64,000 bases of DNA from Tubiluchus corallicola (lineage: Eukaryota; Priapulida; Priapulimorpha; Priapulimorphida; Tubiluchidae). Location: NCBI GenBank assembly GCA_030141605.1, contig JAQGDQ010000152.1:186001-250000 (forward strand). The letters are read 5' to 3'. Shown here piece after piece: positions 25,221 through 37,025 of the stretch. The translations under genes and the position numbers were made by a program. Each line of letters starts with the position of its first letter. Position 1 is the first letter of the stretch. The notes beneath the pieces were generated by a model that did no database searches, was not told the origin of the DNA, and saw nothing but the letters and a program-made list of their open reading frames with translations.

Positions 25221-28200
25221 CTGTAATAACATAAATGCATTTTAGAAAATGTGTTTCATGCACTAAGAAAAGCTGTGTGGCAAATGCACTTTCGAGAGAA
25301 ATATAAGTTTTCCAAGCTGGGCAAAGAAAATATAGTACATTTGTACCCATCCATGAGTATAATGATAGCTGTTTCTGATGAAATAGTCTGCCTATGATAG
25401 TGGTTATTGTTGTTTATTGTTATGGTGGCTGTGACTCGTGAAGACTGAATGTGGAACAGCCACAATGGGCATGGCAAACTATCAAGATCTTGTTTAGCAA
25501 ACTACAAGTTTATTAAATATCAAGTACAAACACGGCAAACATAAGAGGATAGCAATGCCAACCCGCCGTCCTCAAGTCAGCTCCTGATCTCACGATGTGT
25601 GGCCCTCAAAATCCTTTTGTCTAACTACCTAATGCGCCCTGAGCTGCTGTGCATAAAGGTTACATCATCAATCTTTACTTCTGACTCAGCCGGTCGAACA
25701 TCAGCTGATCATCACGTGATGCTACACCTAACTGGGCTTCTAGCCAAGACAATAATTTAGTCTCACATCGTCAAGGATTTAATCTTTATTAATTTAGTAA
25801 TTTAATTAATGATTTGATCTTAAATCACTATTTCAAACAGCTTTCCTTTACTCTATGCAAAATAAAAAAAGGATAGTAGGTTATCTATTACTGTTGTTCA
25901 GCATTTTGCATTTTGCAAGGTCAGGTTGTTTAATACACGGCAATTTTACCTATATCACACCATTGCACTAACCTAAAATCGTTTAGTAGGCAGGACTTTG
26001 AAAAAAAAATCAATAATCGACTATTGTTTGAATCTACTCTTTTGTTAAAAACAGGTGCAAGATTTCTCTAATCTTCAATTCTTAGACAGAAACTCCAGTT
26101 TCGATACCTGTTGGTTTTTGCAAGCTATCAGTTCTTTGCCTTCTACCCATTTTGGAATGTCCGGCAGTATGACACTAGGTGAACTGACCTCTGTGACCAC
26201 AACTGACGTTTCACAACCAGAATCCGTGCAATATGTAGGAACTCGGCGGCTCGGACTGCTTAAAACATCCTTCAAAGAGATATCTGAATCTGGGCTACTG
26301 CCAAGACCGCTGGTAACATCAGACTCCGTACGAGCGTACTTGGGTAACTCATTGTGAATATCTAGCTTTTTAAGTGCAAGGCTGCTACAGCAATCTCCAG
26401 CCTCATTCTTGATGTTGGCTGTCAAAGCCTCTTTGCAAGTGTCTTTCACTGTTTGGCTGCTTTCGCTAGAAGTTGTTAATGGACTTGGTCGAAGTTTTTC
26501 TACTACATGTGCATTTGAGAGTGCTTCACACAACGCTTTACTTGAATTCTGTTGCTGCAGACTCGAGTCAATTGCTGCACTTGACGGCACGTTATGCTTA
26601 GTGACAAGCAGGCAAACCTGCCGAGCATATCGGTTGACTCTGGAGTGAGGATTGTCGAGCAGTTTAACAGCAAACGTCATAATATCATTGAGCATCTGTG
26701 GAGGGATACTGAGCCTGCAAAAAATAAGATATTCGAGTTGATTTATTTAACAGGAAAAGGGGTCCCCGAAAAAGGTTTCAGAAAAATCGCCTTAAGAAAT
26801 TATATTACTTTATAGCAATTTTATGCACATATCGTACTTGCGTTGAAAGGAATTTTTATTTGTCTTCATTTTAAATCTCCCGCAATACTGTTTCGAAGTC
26901 CCTATTACATGATGTCACTAAGCAAACGTAAATCAGGGGAAGAAAAGGAAATTTTAAATTACGTCCCAAAAAACTTTCCATGCAAATCTATATTACTTAG
27001 CTTTGCGCTTACGTGCTGTAAAGAATTATGTAATTAGAAAATTTTTAATTATTTAAAATGTTTTCACCAATTGGTAAAATGTCGCACCCCTCCAGGGTGC
27101 GCCACTCACTAATCAAAAATGTATTTTTAATCATATTGACGAGATACAGTCATTTAAAATTTTACTCAGTTAGTGACGCGTGCGCTATGAATGCTCTGAT
27201 TATTTTTTCAAACTTTACACAATGTTATCGAACCTTGTTTCAAATGACCTGTCGTCAAAAGGGCTGCATCTAATTGTCATTGCAGGAGTTTAAATTTAAA
27301 CGTTTTATACAGCGTGACTGCCGACTGAAGTAATGTATGTAAAAAGGCAGTATGTAAGTGGTATAAAATTCCAAGTTGAACTTTTTAAACTTTATATTTA
27401 CGAAGGGTTTTCTTGTGCGTTAACATTTTTGATTAACTCTTGCATAAGTTTTATACCTTTGCTGATGTCGCGCAAGTTGCATAATCAGTCCTTAAATGAT
27501 GGGTGCAAGAATGAAAAACTAAACTTAATAACAGAAATAATGATTGTTGAATTTTAAGGTCAAAAATTTCATTTTTAAATATAAGGCATTATGTGACATT
27601 TATAAAGCCTTACCTTTCATCAGTTTCAAATTCACCATAAATGCGACACATTATCGTTTCCATGACAACGAGACTGCCCAACAAGTGCTGCCATTGGGTA
27701 ACACTGGCATCTGATTGTTGCGTGACGCAAGAGATGACAAAGGCGGCACCACCAATACCACCTAATGTACACAAATCGCAAAAAATGCTAGAAACACAGT
27801 TGACGTCAAAATAAAATTTCATCAATATTTCAACTGGTGTTTTTTAATCTAGTAACAAAGCTTTTTTAACTGTTATCTGAAAAAAACTTAACATAACAAA
27901 AAACTGAAAACAGTTTTGAACCCAAAGGCCATCCTAAGCGTTGCTTTCTAGTTAGTATGCCCATGTAGAAAACATAGATTATAAGAGTTATTCAGTAAAG
28001 TGCTTATATTTTCTCTACTACAAATTTTTGGATGACTGGAACACAAGCACTAGTAATAATTCAACTATTCTACAGTACTTGATGTTCTTGAAGTTTGCTG
28101 TATGAGGTGCATCTGTAGGCAAACAGTTATGCCATAACCCCAAAAAAACTCCAATTGGCCAGTTTTGAAACAAGGGTAGAAAAACAATCTTGAAGAGATA

Positions 28201-31200
28201 TGGCTAACAATATCATAAATAAGAGACTATTATGCATTTCTGGTTAACTCCACATCACTTCTGACCATAACGAAACGACCACTATCAAACAAAAAAGCAA
28301 AAAAAAACAAGAACTACAGAGCTCACACCAATATACATTACGAGACTTCACCTAAAAGGTCCTACAGCTGGTTTATTTTTTAACATGGTAAACTACATTA
28401 GGCTTACCTGCTGCATTACTGTCAATCATTTTCCCAACCGCAAGCTCTCCGGTGGCACCGCGGCACAGTTCCACTATGGTAGCCAATGACAGCATGCTTG
28501 TACGTTTGATTGCGTCCGCACACTTGCTTATGATGCCAGTCACCACGGGGCGTAACATCTCTTGAAAAGTGGACTGACACAGTTGCTCTGAGTAAATCAC
28601 GTGGCCCAGCAGAGAGCGCAACAATTTCTGCAATTGTACATTTTGCTGTCTTTATATATAAATAATAAGTGTAAATTATTCTCGCGATAATATCTGATAT
28701 ATCTAAAAGTCCCTGGTTCAATCCCGGGTTTCGGCACCATTGTTGTAAAGTTTTAAAGTCGTAAATCGTCTTTAGATATAGAAAACTGCGAACTAAATAT
28801 TCTTTTATTGTGTACAGGAAGAAGTTATACTGTAAACTAAACTAGACATATTTTTCTCTAGAAATTGACCTAGTTAGAAGCCTGAACTGTATTGAAGCAG
28901 CCACTATGAATAAGGCAGAATTTAATTTCTCGACACCCAAGACGTCATATGCAATTGGAACTCGGTCACATTTGCAGCCCGTTTCGTTTTAATTTTGTTA
29001 TTTTTCCTACCAACTTTCTAAGAAAGGTCCATCTTGAATATGAGCTTAATGAACAAATATCCATACACGTGGCAGTACCAGTCTACTAAAATGTTTATTC
29101 AACATTCTAGTGAATAACATGATATGTTTCCAGTTCACATAATTAAACAAAGTAATGTAGGAATCACATAAAAAACACACATGTATGCTTAACGGCAGTA
29201 AATCAAAAATAACTTGCTAAAATTAAAAAAACCTAAGTTCCCAGCCTCGCCTTGTATGCAAAAACAACACAATTTAAGTTTGAAGGTTACAATAACTTGA
29301 ATGTAGTAAATTTCATAATTTTCTAGTTATAAAAGAAAGACAGTCAAAAGGTGAGATACTGATAACATACAGTAATCAGTTACTCTAATTAATTACACAC
29401 ACATAATGCAAATAACAACAAGCAGTCTATGCATCTTGAGTTCAAAAAGACAATAACAATAAAGACTTCTTACCAAGGTAGCTACATAGACACGATACAC
29501 TGGATCAGATAGCAGTGAGGCAATGATTTCACAACAAACTGACACTTTCTCCACAGACAAGGGGGATTTAGAAATGTCGCTTGTGAGCCTCCGTAAACCA
29601 GCTTCGCGCACAGTCCAATCCTTTTGGAACAAACAGGCAATTAGTCTTTCTCCGAACACCTAAAAATATAAAAGATACCTATGTTTACAGAATTCCAAAA
29701 ATAATTAATATGCATACAGTTTGCTGAAAATATTACAAAAAAGAATCATCAAAAAGTTTATCACAGTCACACAAAATCTTACAGGAATCCAAGCCTGAGC
29801 TTTAGTCCGATGAGCATCCAGTAGAGGGCCCGCTTGCGGGAGCAGTGTCTCCTTGCGTGCCAAGAAAGGTTCCGGATGGGTGTGCCCTCTTTCGTAGCAA
29901 CCGCCGTCCCATTTGCCACGACACAGTGGACATATGACAGCTTCGTTTTTACCTTGGCACTCTTCAGCCCCTATTAAAAATCATATCGAAAAATAACAAA
30001 ATGATCAAGAATCAGTACAGTGTTCAAGATGATGTATAAATTTAGATTCTAGTTTCACAGTGGAGAGAAAACAACACACAACGACTTATATCATACAATG
30101 TTTAATATATAAAAACAAGGCAAACACATAATAGTAATTTTCCTATAAATTCTATGATGATGATAGAATTTCTATGATCATTCTATGATGATCATCTTAT
30201 AAAATGATGCAAAAAAGACAACCACATTACTGTTTATATGCAAAATTTCTTACATTGTACTAAGCAGTTTCTTAAATAAGGGTGGAAGTAATGACAGAGT
30301 AAAAAAAATCAAAGACAAGTCAACGTAAGTCTAATGTACACACTATCATTCAGTGTTGATGATAATCATAATATTCCAGCACTAAACATAATACACTTAG
30401 TTTTTGCAGGATTCAAATAGAGTTTATTAGCTTTAAACCAATTTGTAACAGTATCTTACTGCCGATTTATTATGTCATTTGAAAAGTCACTGAGATTGAA
30501 GAAGATCACAGCATTGTCTGCAAATTGAGTTAACTGTAATGAGTTATTTATTTTACATAGATCGTTAACATAGATTAAGAAAAGTTGAGGTCCGAGGATC
30601 GAACCTTGCGGCACTCCAATGTTTACACTACATAGGGTTGATATCACATTATTGCATCTCACACGTGTGCGATTTTTTAGATAGCTGTTAAACCAATAAA
30701 TCAATAGCTTTATTTACAAATTCTCTAACCCCGTAAAATGATAATTCGTGTAACAAAATTGCATGGTCCACCGTGTCGAATGCTTTGGAAAGATCGCTAA
30801 AGACACCTGCTGTGACTGAATTTTTATCTATGGTATTCATCAGCCTATTACAAGCACTAGGGGTGAGCATTCTCTACCAGAAGGCAAATTCGAATCGAAT
30901 CCAATCTGTGACTTACGAATTTGAATCAAACCGAATTTCAGTATTTCAAATCCAAATCGAATACAAAATGCGTGTAATTTACAACTGTATAGTCTATACA
31001 AACTGCAATTTCTTACTATTTAGATATTAAAGTTCAGTCGAATTCGAATTGAGTTTAAAAGATTTTCGAACATGTTTTTGAACCAGTAGTAAAAACTGGT
31101 CTTGCAAAGATCATGCATAATACTTGATTTTGTTCTGCAGTAAAACTACTATTAGTTTGTTAAAAATTTTGCACAGAAACTACAGTAAAATTTCAAACAT

Positions 31201-34200
31201 TTTAGTGATAACGAGCATATGTGGCTGAAGTGCTGAATTATTCGAACCCATAATTTTAGGTTCAAATCAAATTCCAACTAAAAAAACTCTTTGCTCATCC
31301 CTAGCAAGCACTTATTAAAGCCAAATCTGTAGAACTGCTTTTAAGACTGATTCTAACTTAGGATATCTATTTTCTTTAAATAATTATCAATCTGACTTAC
31401 AATAATTATCAATATGATATTATTAAATCGTTACTAATCTTCTCTGGAATTCACCTCATGCCATGCAAACAATAAACAATAATTAAATGAATTTGAAATG
31501 GTGAATGACTGAGGTTATCTTTTCTGAACACACATCATCATTTTCTGATTATAAGAACCTGACCTTTTCCAAAAAAAATGATTGTGGACCCTACACAACA
31601 CAGCGCTAGTTAAAGAGGAGGAAAAGACAATTTTAAACTACGCCCAAAAAAACTTTCTATAGAAAGTTATATTATGTTGCATTACCTTAGTCGCTTACCT
31701 GTTGGAACAGGCTTATAGAACTAGAAAAGAAAATTCTTAGTTACTTAAAGGTTTGCACCAACTGGTAAAACCTCACCGACTCACCTTCCCAGTGTGCATC
31801 ACTGACTCAAAATAAAAAAGGTTATTGATTTTACTGACAACATAAAGTAACTCATACGTTTGCTTAGGTAGTGAAAATGCTCTGACTAGTTTTACAAATT
31901 TTATCAGTGATACTTAGGTTCGTTTCAAACAACATAAGTCTACGCCGCACGGGAGTTTAAATTTTCTAGTTTCATGCACGTGTTGCTACTAATTTAAGCT
32001 CTTTGCACAATAAAGTAGAATTTAGGTGATACGAAGTTTTAAGGCAAATTCTTTTAGGTTTACATAAGTATAGGGCTTTCTTGTCCTTTAAATTCTCTGA
32101 AACATCATCTCTGATTGTACTTACATATAGCAAAGCAATGCTGGTGCAACCTGCCCAAACATCCTGCACTGTGCTGACATAAAACAAAGCAATGCTCGTG
32201 CAACCTATTCAAACATCCTGCATTGTACTTACACATAGCAAAGCAATGCTGGTGCAACCTGTTCAAACTTCCTGCATTGTACTTACATATAGCAAAGCAA
32301 TGCTGGTGCAACCTGTTCAAACTTCCTGCATTGCACTTACATATAACAAAGCAATGCTGGTGCAACCTGTTCAAACTTCCTGCATTGCACTTACATATAA
32401 CAAAGCAATGCTGGTGCAACCTGTTCAAACTTCCTGCATTGTACTTACATATAGCAAAGCAATGCTGGTGCAACCTGTTCAAACTTCCTGCATTATACTT
32501 ACATATAACAAAGCAATGCTGGTGCAACCTGGTCAAACTTCCTGCATTATACTTACATATAACAAAGCAATGCTGGTGCAACCTGGTCAAACTTCCTGCA
32601 TTATACTTACATATAACAAAGCAATGCTGATGTAACCTGTTCAGACATCCTGCAGCACAAATCACAAGACTCTCTCCATCACTCATCTCCAGCAAACATA
32701 TGGGACAGATTTCCTCATCGTCTTCGCAGCTCAGCTTCTGCGCAGCTTCACCATCATCTGAAGACTTTTGCTCTGTGTGCACACTGAGAAAAACAAAGTG
32801 TAAAAGTGAAATTGTCGAATGAAAGCAGACATCCTTGCACAAACTGAACATCTGAAATGTTTCAGAGACATCGATTTTATATCATCGAAAAATTTTAAAA
32901 AATTAAAGGAACCATACTAACAATATGCTTTTGCTTGCATGTCTTGGGAAACGCAGACCATAAACACAAATATGTGTTTGATGCACTATAGTGAAGAGTG
33001 TTTAACGTGAGAAAATTTCGATATGCAATTGAGAAAAGTACTCCGTCGAACTGCAACACTTTACAAACATATCAAATCATGATCTAAAGGAAGAGGTACG
33101 CTTTGAAAGTGTTATCAATGCTCAAAAGCATGGAACTCAAACCTAGTATGGAACAATTTTCATGGCCAAAAAGAAAAAATTGAATTTAACAATCATCAAC
33201 ATGCAAACCTTTCGTTGGCACATTTGGAACGGACATTCGCCGAATCACCAATTCCGTTTCCTTGCTTAGACTTGGCTTGTTTTTCTCTTCTGTCAAGATA
33301 GCTTTGAAGTAGTGACTCCACCTAGAGAAGGAATTAAACATTTACTGACGATAAATACACCTTTAACCTAACGACAATCCCGATACCGTATTTTATAAAC
33401 ACATGAACATGACAACAAAAATCAACGTTACTTTGATAATTTTCATGAATGTACTGCTCTAGAAAACTTACCTCAAAATTTTTCAAAGGCTTGTTCCACA
33501 GCAACGAGTTGCTTTCATGCAGCTTAAACACTCTCAACATTACGAATAGAATGTGGACACAGAATGGACCTTTCACATTGCAGCTACATTGCTAAAAACG
33601 AAATGCAAATTCGGAAATTTCAGACACGCAAGGGACATAAATTTCAAACTTTGAGATGTTCTGAAATAGCTGAATTAACTTCTTTTCCTAAATTGGCACT
33701 GTGCTGGGAGTAGTGTATTGTGTGTAGAGTTGGTGGAGCGATGTGAGTGGTGTGGTGGGCGTGGTATAGTTTGCCATGGGTTTATGAGCAGAAGTTTGGC
33801 TAGTACTTATTAAATTTTAACCAAAACAGAATTTTACACACGTTTGTTACTGTACAAATCACAAATTGTTTAGTACTGATGTACTTTTCAGTACTAACAG
33901 TATACGAAAAACTTATTATACATATCTATCAGCTCTATCTACTGAGAGTTGCATACTTTTGAAGACAACTAAATAGTTTTAGTTATAGGTTTATCTGAAA
34001 AACATCTGACACAGTGACTGTGTTATCGTACAACGCTCAGCTTTTAAAAATAGAAGGTGAAAAACCAACCTGTGGACCAATCACAACCCTGTATTTGTGC
34101 TCAGGCAAGTCTCCACCAATCAGGAAAGAGTTAGGTCCAGTCTGAGACAAGAGATACAGCCGTGCTTTCTGTGCCCTCTGGATCTGTCGAAGCATGGCTT

Positions 34201-35848
34201 CTTCACTGATTGTACTCCCATCTTTACATGGCGACGGAGGACGGAATACTGGGCTCGATGGTCGCTGGTTAGAATCAAACAAGAAAATAATTCGTTTTTT
34301 GCAAATGAATTGATAGTTATGGTAAAAACAGCAACAAACTACAAAATATTTAGTAAAATTTAAAATTTAACTTTTGAAGTTAAAATACACTAATTTATAA
34401 GCATCTAATAGGTAATCTTTAAAATTCTTTAAATTTATATCTAAAGATAATGAATAATATACAAGAATGTATATATTTTGCGTGACTAGAATTTTAAGGC
34501 CAACACAGTATGTACCTTTATTTTACTTACAGACTTAATTGGTGACCTTCGTTTCTCGACACTTGAAGAATTTCGTGTGTGACAGCTAACTGAAGTATTC
34601 TGAGAGGTGCCCCCTAAAAGTTCTGCAAAATTCGGCTCTCGTGACGGAGTGACAGAACGGCGTCGAGGCAACGACGAATGCCCGGGAGGAGTTACCGAGC
34701 AATTTCGTCTAATCAACAGCTGTCTAGGCGGAGTTACGGACCTATGCTTTCCAATTATTGGCTGCCTAAGTGGTGACACGGGCCTGGGTGGTGTTGCAGA
34801 GCGCCGACGAGGTATTTGAGATAAAGTATCAACTGGTTCTGCTGATGAATTTTGCGTAGAAGACAATTCCTTGTTTTCACTGGAAGGCTTTACCACCTGT
34901 TAAATTAGAGAAATTAAAAGCTGAAAAAAGGACTTAGAAATACAACTAAAAATAGTTACGCTAAAACTTATCTTCATAGCTACTCATTTAGTTATCAATA
35001 TAAATATTTTTTTATTTAATTTTTTTACTTAAAGTGAGAAACTATGCTGACTAGGATAGCGAGTTATCAGCTCCTCATACACACTTCAACTTTACAAACA
35101 CAGACAGAGATGAAGCAATTCATAAGTTACATAATAATACGAAAGAATTTTGAGACTGGCTCAAGTAAAAACAGCTTGTCTTTTTACATAAGATGAAAAT
35201 AAATCGTAAAGTATTATAAGCACGTACCATAGGTCCTCGTTTTCTTTCACTTCCTACAGTCATTGAATGTTTAATTCTATGGGACTTGACTGGCAGCGCC
35301 ATCACCTGAGGCTTTACGGAAACTTCCCTGCAAAATTAGCAAAAACAAGAGAATAATCACATGATAATATAAATGAAACATTATTTCTGACATTTTAAAG
35401 ATATGGATATTAAATTCGTAATTGAATAAATGATATTAACTATATGCCTAACAGATCCTCTTCAAAAACTTTCATAAGAAATGTGTTTATTCTTCACAAA
35501 CACATTCAGCCATCTCACAATCTCATACATTCTTTAAGCATTAAGCTTACACAATACTGTAGTAACTGTAGTGCAAATGTACGATTAAGTTGAAGAGTTA
35601 TGTGCAAATTACGAACCAATAATATTCTTCCTGCCTGCATCTTGAAATAGCAATACTAGGCGTAACCATTAAATATTTTCAAAATCTGGTGGATTTAAAA
35701 ATCGCAAACCTTGGTGTACGTGCATCACTTCCAACAGTTTTTGTGTTACTTCCAAACCCAGTCTTCTGCGTTATCATATTGTTGGCTTGCGATTTACAAT
35801 TAACACTGTTGTCTTTAGCATAACCGGTTCCCAGCATACTAGTGATGT
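19720..35848 (-). CDS. MAP3K1: MAP3K1/MEKK1-like kinase with SWIM zinc finger and RING, 18 exons, N-terminus not found
   Basis: Exons: 35848-35710, 35327-35228, 34896-34531, 34264-34070, 33591-33472, 33321-33209, 32783-32611, 29970-29783, 29659-29474, 28627-28408, 27761-27614, 26714-26108, 25220-25083, 23600-23438, 22692-22561, 22431-22289, 21809-21678, 19902-19720. All are GT-AG with consistent phases (about 1147 residues). Order: basic Ser/Pro-rich region (about 80-200); [22 protein letters not shown] finger [13 protein letters not shown] (about 268-281); RING split over two exons (CPICLL..., [10 protein letters not shown], then WAEEC...ICPLCRGKW); a helical TOG/ARM-like region (about 465-690); and a Ser/Thr kinase (about 865-1140) with [27 protein letters not shown] and APE. 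MAP3K1 phosphorylates MAP2Ks in the JNK/ERK pathways and is a RING E3. Introns hold many repeats. The first coding exon lies upstream of 35848 and was not identified. Confidence 0.93.
19960..20460. repeat. About 56-bp tandem repeat, 9 units, in the last MAP3K1 intron
   Basis: Units with GTCTACCAAACTGTCAGGTC begin at about 19973, 20020, 20076, 20133, 20189, 20244, 20299, 20355 and 20412. Spacing is 55-57 bp except for a shortened first unit. The array starts about 60 bp upstream (in transcript sense) of the acceptor at 19903 and contains no exon sequence. Confidence 0.9.
23976..24075. mobile_element. G-rich repeat fragment with hAT-like start
   Basis: CAGGGATGAGAATGACAAAT is followed by GGCCGGGGGTTTGGGGGCCG and its near-complement GGCCCCCA. 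The look is that of a non-autonomous DNA element end. No partner end or target duplication was found. It lies in a MAP3K1 intron. Confidence 0.3.
26747..27423 (+). mobile_element. TTAA-flanked MITE-like repeat, copy B
   Basis: Full-length relative of 1603-2235, bounded by TTAA at both ends (26747-26750 and 27420-27423), with the core CTCCAGGGTGCGCCACTCAC. It sits in the MAP3K1 intron between the exons at 27614 and 26714, in the opposite orientation to the gene. Confidence 0.75.
28690..28737 (+). pseudogene. 3' half of tRNA-Phe with encoded CCA
   Basis: CTGATATATCTAAAAG then TCCCTGGTTCAATCCCGGGT and TTCGGCACCA follow the anticodon arm, T arm (GGTTCAATCC B box) and acceptor strand of animal tRNA-Phe, with one extra base in the anticodon loop. 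No 5' half or pairing acceptor strand exists upstream. CCA is normally added after transcription, so its presence suggests a reverse-transcribed tRNA fragment. It is intronic in MAP3K1, about 60 bp upstream of an exon in transcript sense. Confidence 0.55.
30340..31400 (-). mobile_element. LINE reverse-transcriptase fragment, split by a MITE
   Basis: On the minus strand the segment has [30 protein letters not shown] (RT motif A), [22 protein letters not shown] (motif C, with the second Asp changed to Asn) and [16 protein letters not shown]. It is frameshifted after motif A. A MITE at 30858-31303 separates the first motif from the rest. RT motifs are those of CR1/Jockey-like non-LTR elements. 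The element is dead and lies in the MAP3K1 intron between the exons at 32611 and 29970. Confidence 0.85.
30858..31303. mobile_element. hAT-like MITE inside the LINE fragment
   Basis: Ends TAGGGGTGAGCA and, as reverse complement, TAGGGATGAGCA. The flanks ACAAGCAC and GCAAGCAC are an 8-bp duplication with one mismatch. Removing the element and one copy of the duplication reconnects the reverse-transcriptase frame. The interior is rich in TTCGAAT-like motifs and has no transposase. Confidence 0.85.
31613..32091 (+). mobile_element. TTAA MITE-like repeat, copy C, left-truncated and diverged
   Basis: Aligns with the right three quarters of copies A and B (for example TGGTAAAACCTCACCGACTC and GGGCTTTCTTGTCCTTTAAA). 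It ends about 30 bp before the MAP3K1 splice-donor array. Confidence 0.6.
32119..32654 (-). repeat. Splice-donor minisatellite: 10 copies of the RING exon-intron junction, 54-bp unit
   Basis: Transcript-sense unit: about 44 nt of exon tail encoding AG(C/S)LNRLHQHCF(V/A)I, then about 10 intron nt starting GTAAGTA. The exon-end equivalents fall at 32611, 32557, 32503, 32449, 32395, 32341, 32287, 32233, 32179 and 32125, exactly 54 bp apart. Nine have GTAAGT; the ninth (32179) has GTCAGC. 54 is divisible by 3 and no copy has a stop, so any donor joins in the same phase 1 to the next exon (…I + T|GG A = IWAEEC). The proximal donor gives the conserved RING spacing. Copies 2-8 have Ser for the first Cys; copies 9 and 10 keep Cys. 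Confidence 0.93.
32611..32783 (-). CDS. MAP3K1: MAP3K1 RING exon, first half of the zinc finger
   Basis: Encodes [11 protein letters not shown]...[20 protein letters not shown], then CAAGC and LNRLHQHC. This supplies the first cysteine pair, the CAAGC cysteines and the His-x2-His-Cys ligands; the final CPLC pair is in the next exon. The proximal donor (GT at 32610-32609) is chosen because the TGG codon is completed as T|GG with the exon at 29970, restoring the IWAEEC found in animal MAP3K1. The exon tail is the founder of the downstream 54-bp array. Confidence 0.88.
34531..34896 (-). CDS. MAP3K1: MAP3K1 Ser/Pro-rich exon with RRRSVTPP-type repeats
   Basis: Contains [24 protein letters not shown] and RRRSVTPS at 16-18 residue spacing. 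These are basic plus proline-directed phosphorylation-type motifs. The exon starts [10 protein letters not shown] after KRGPM, matching the position of the RRGP-VVVKP segment of vertebrate MAP3K1. Acceptor ACAG|GTGGTA, donor TCT|GTAAGT, phase 0 at both ends. Confidence 0.85.
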
Positions 35849-37025
35849 CTGAAATTTTGGCAGATTTTTACTAATTGTTCAAATGCCAAAACAGACGTGA
35901 AGACAACAAGAATACTTCTGCTTCCTGTGAATCACCCGGGGAATTTTTTTAATGGCTGGGAATTTATCTTTTTTTGTGCGTGCATATATTTGCCTGGTGC
36001 AGTAAAAAAAAGCGTACTTTTCTAATTTAAAACGTAAAACATTTTAGCTATTATAACATAGTCGTTTAGGCTACGGCAGCTACATTTTCCAATTCCAATA
36101 GCTAACTCTAGACATTATTCACAACATTGGCGTTTATGCTGAGTAGACACCTTAATCGTCTAAACATACTATAACTTGAGACTTCATACCATGCAAAAAA
36201 GAAAATATACGAATATCGATAATGTAATAAATAACGTGAAACAAAAACTACAAAACAAGGTGTGAAAAAATGAGCACTGAAAAAAATTATAACACTACTA
36301 CTACCCAATGGGAAAAAAACGAACTTTGATTTCAACTGAATTTAAATATTTCACGATTCAGGATTACACATTTGCAAGGATTGTTTAAAAAAATTTTCGT
36401 CTCTCCCTCCTGTCAATGTTTGAGCTCATGAGATATTTTTTGTGGTCAACTATAGGAGAATTGTAATTTCTGAGGACTGTGGGTTTTAACAGTATTTTTT
36501 GACTCTAAGTCAGCATCCAACAAAGACTATAAATTCTTTCATTAAGTTGATATCTTCAATGAAATTCCGTCAGTAAATTAAAACGATGATGTTACAAGCC
36601 AGTTTTATACTGATAACCCAGCCACCGATACAACATGCATAGCTACAATGCTCTCAAGAATGAGTAATGGATATCTATATGTATAGTGGAATTGAATTCG
36701 AATTAAAAAAATATTCCAACTCGAATGTTCGATGATCACCCCCCCTACCACTAAAAAGAAAAACGCAGGAAACACATGGGCTTTGCAGTCCATCTGCAAC
36801 TTTTAAATGTATTCTCACTGATTTTAATTCATTAAACTTGTTCGTCCTGAACAGCACTGTATTTAATATACACATAGGCGCAGATGTGTATTTATTTTTT
36901 CAATCGCACAATGAAATGACTAACTAATTACATGTGCAAAATTTGCACGAAAAAAATGAAGAAAGTACAATACGTGTTAAGGGGTATAAGTGAAAGGGTA
37001 ACAAAAGACCACCAGGTCATTGACC
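35849..37025. other. Upstream of the known MAP3K1 exons, no exon found
   Basis: The first coding exon and promoter of MAP3K1 should lie here or further up. The exon at 35848 begins in phase 1, so a preceding exon must end one base into a codon. I could not identify one. Confidence 0.4.

Noticed and set aside
26055-26815. Plus-strand ORFs at 26055-26815
   Set aside because: Antisense to the large MAP3K1 exon 26714-26108.
28690-28737. Functional tRNA-Phe gene
   Set aside because: The 5' half and A box are missing and the acceptor stem cannot form.
32192-32635. Plus-strand ORFs of 135-147 codons
   Set aside because: Antisense shadows of the 54-bp array, open because the period is divisible by 3.
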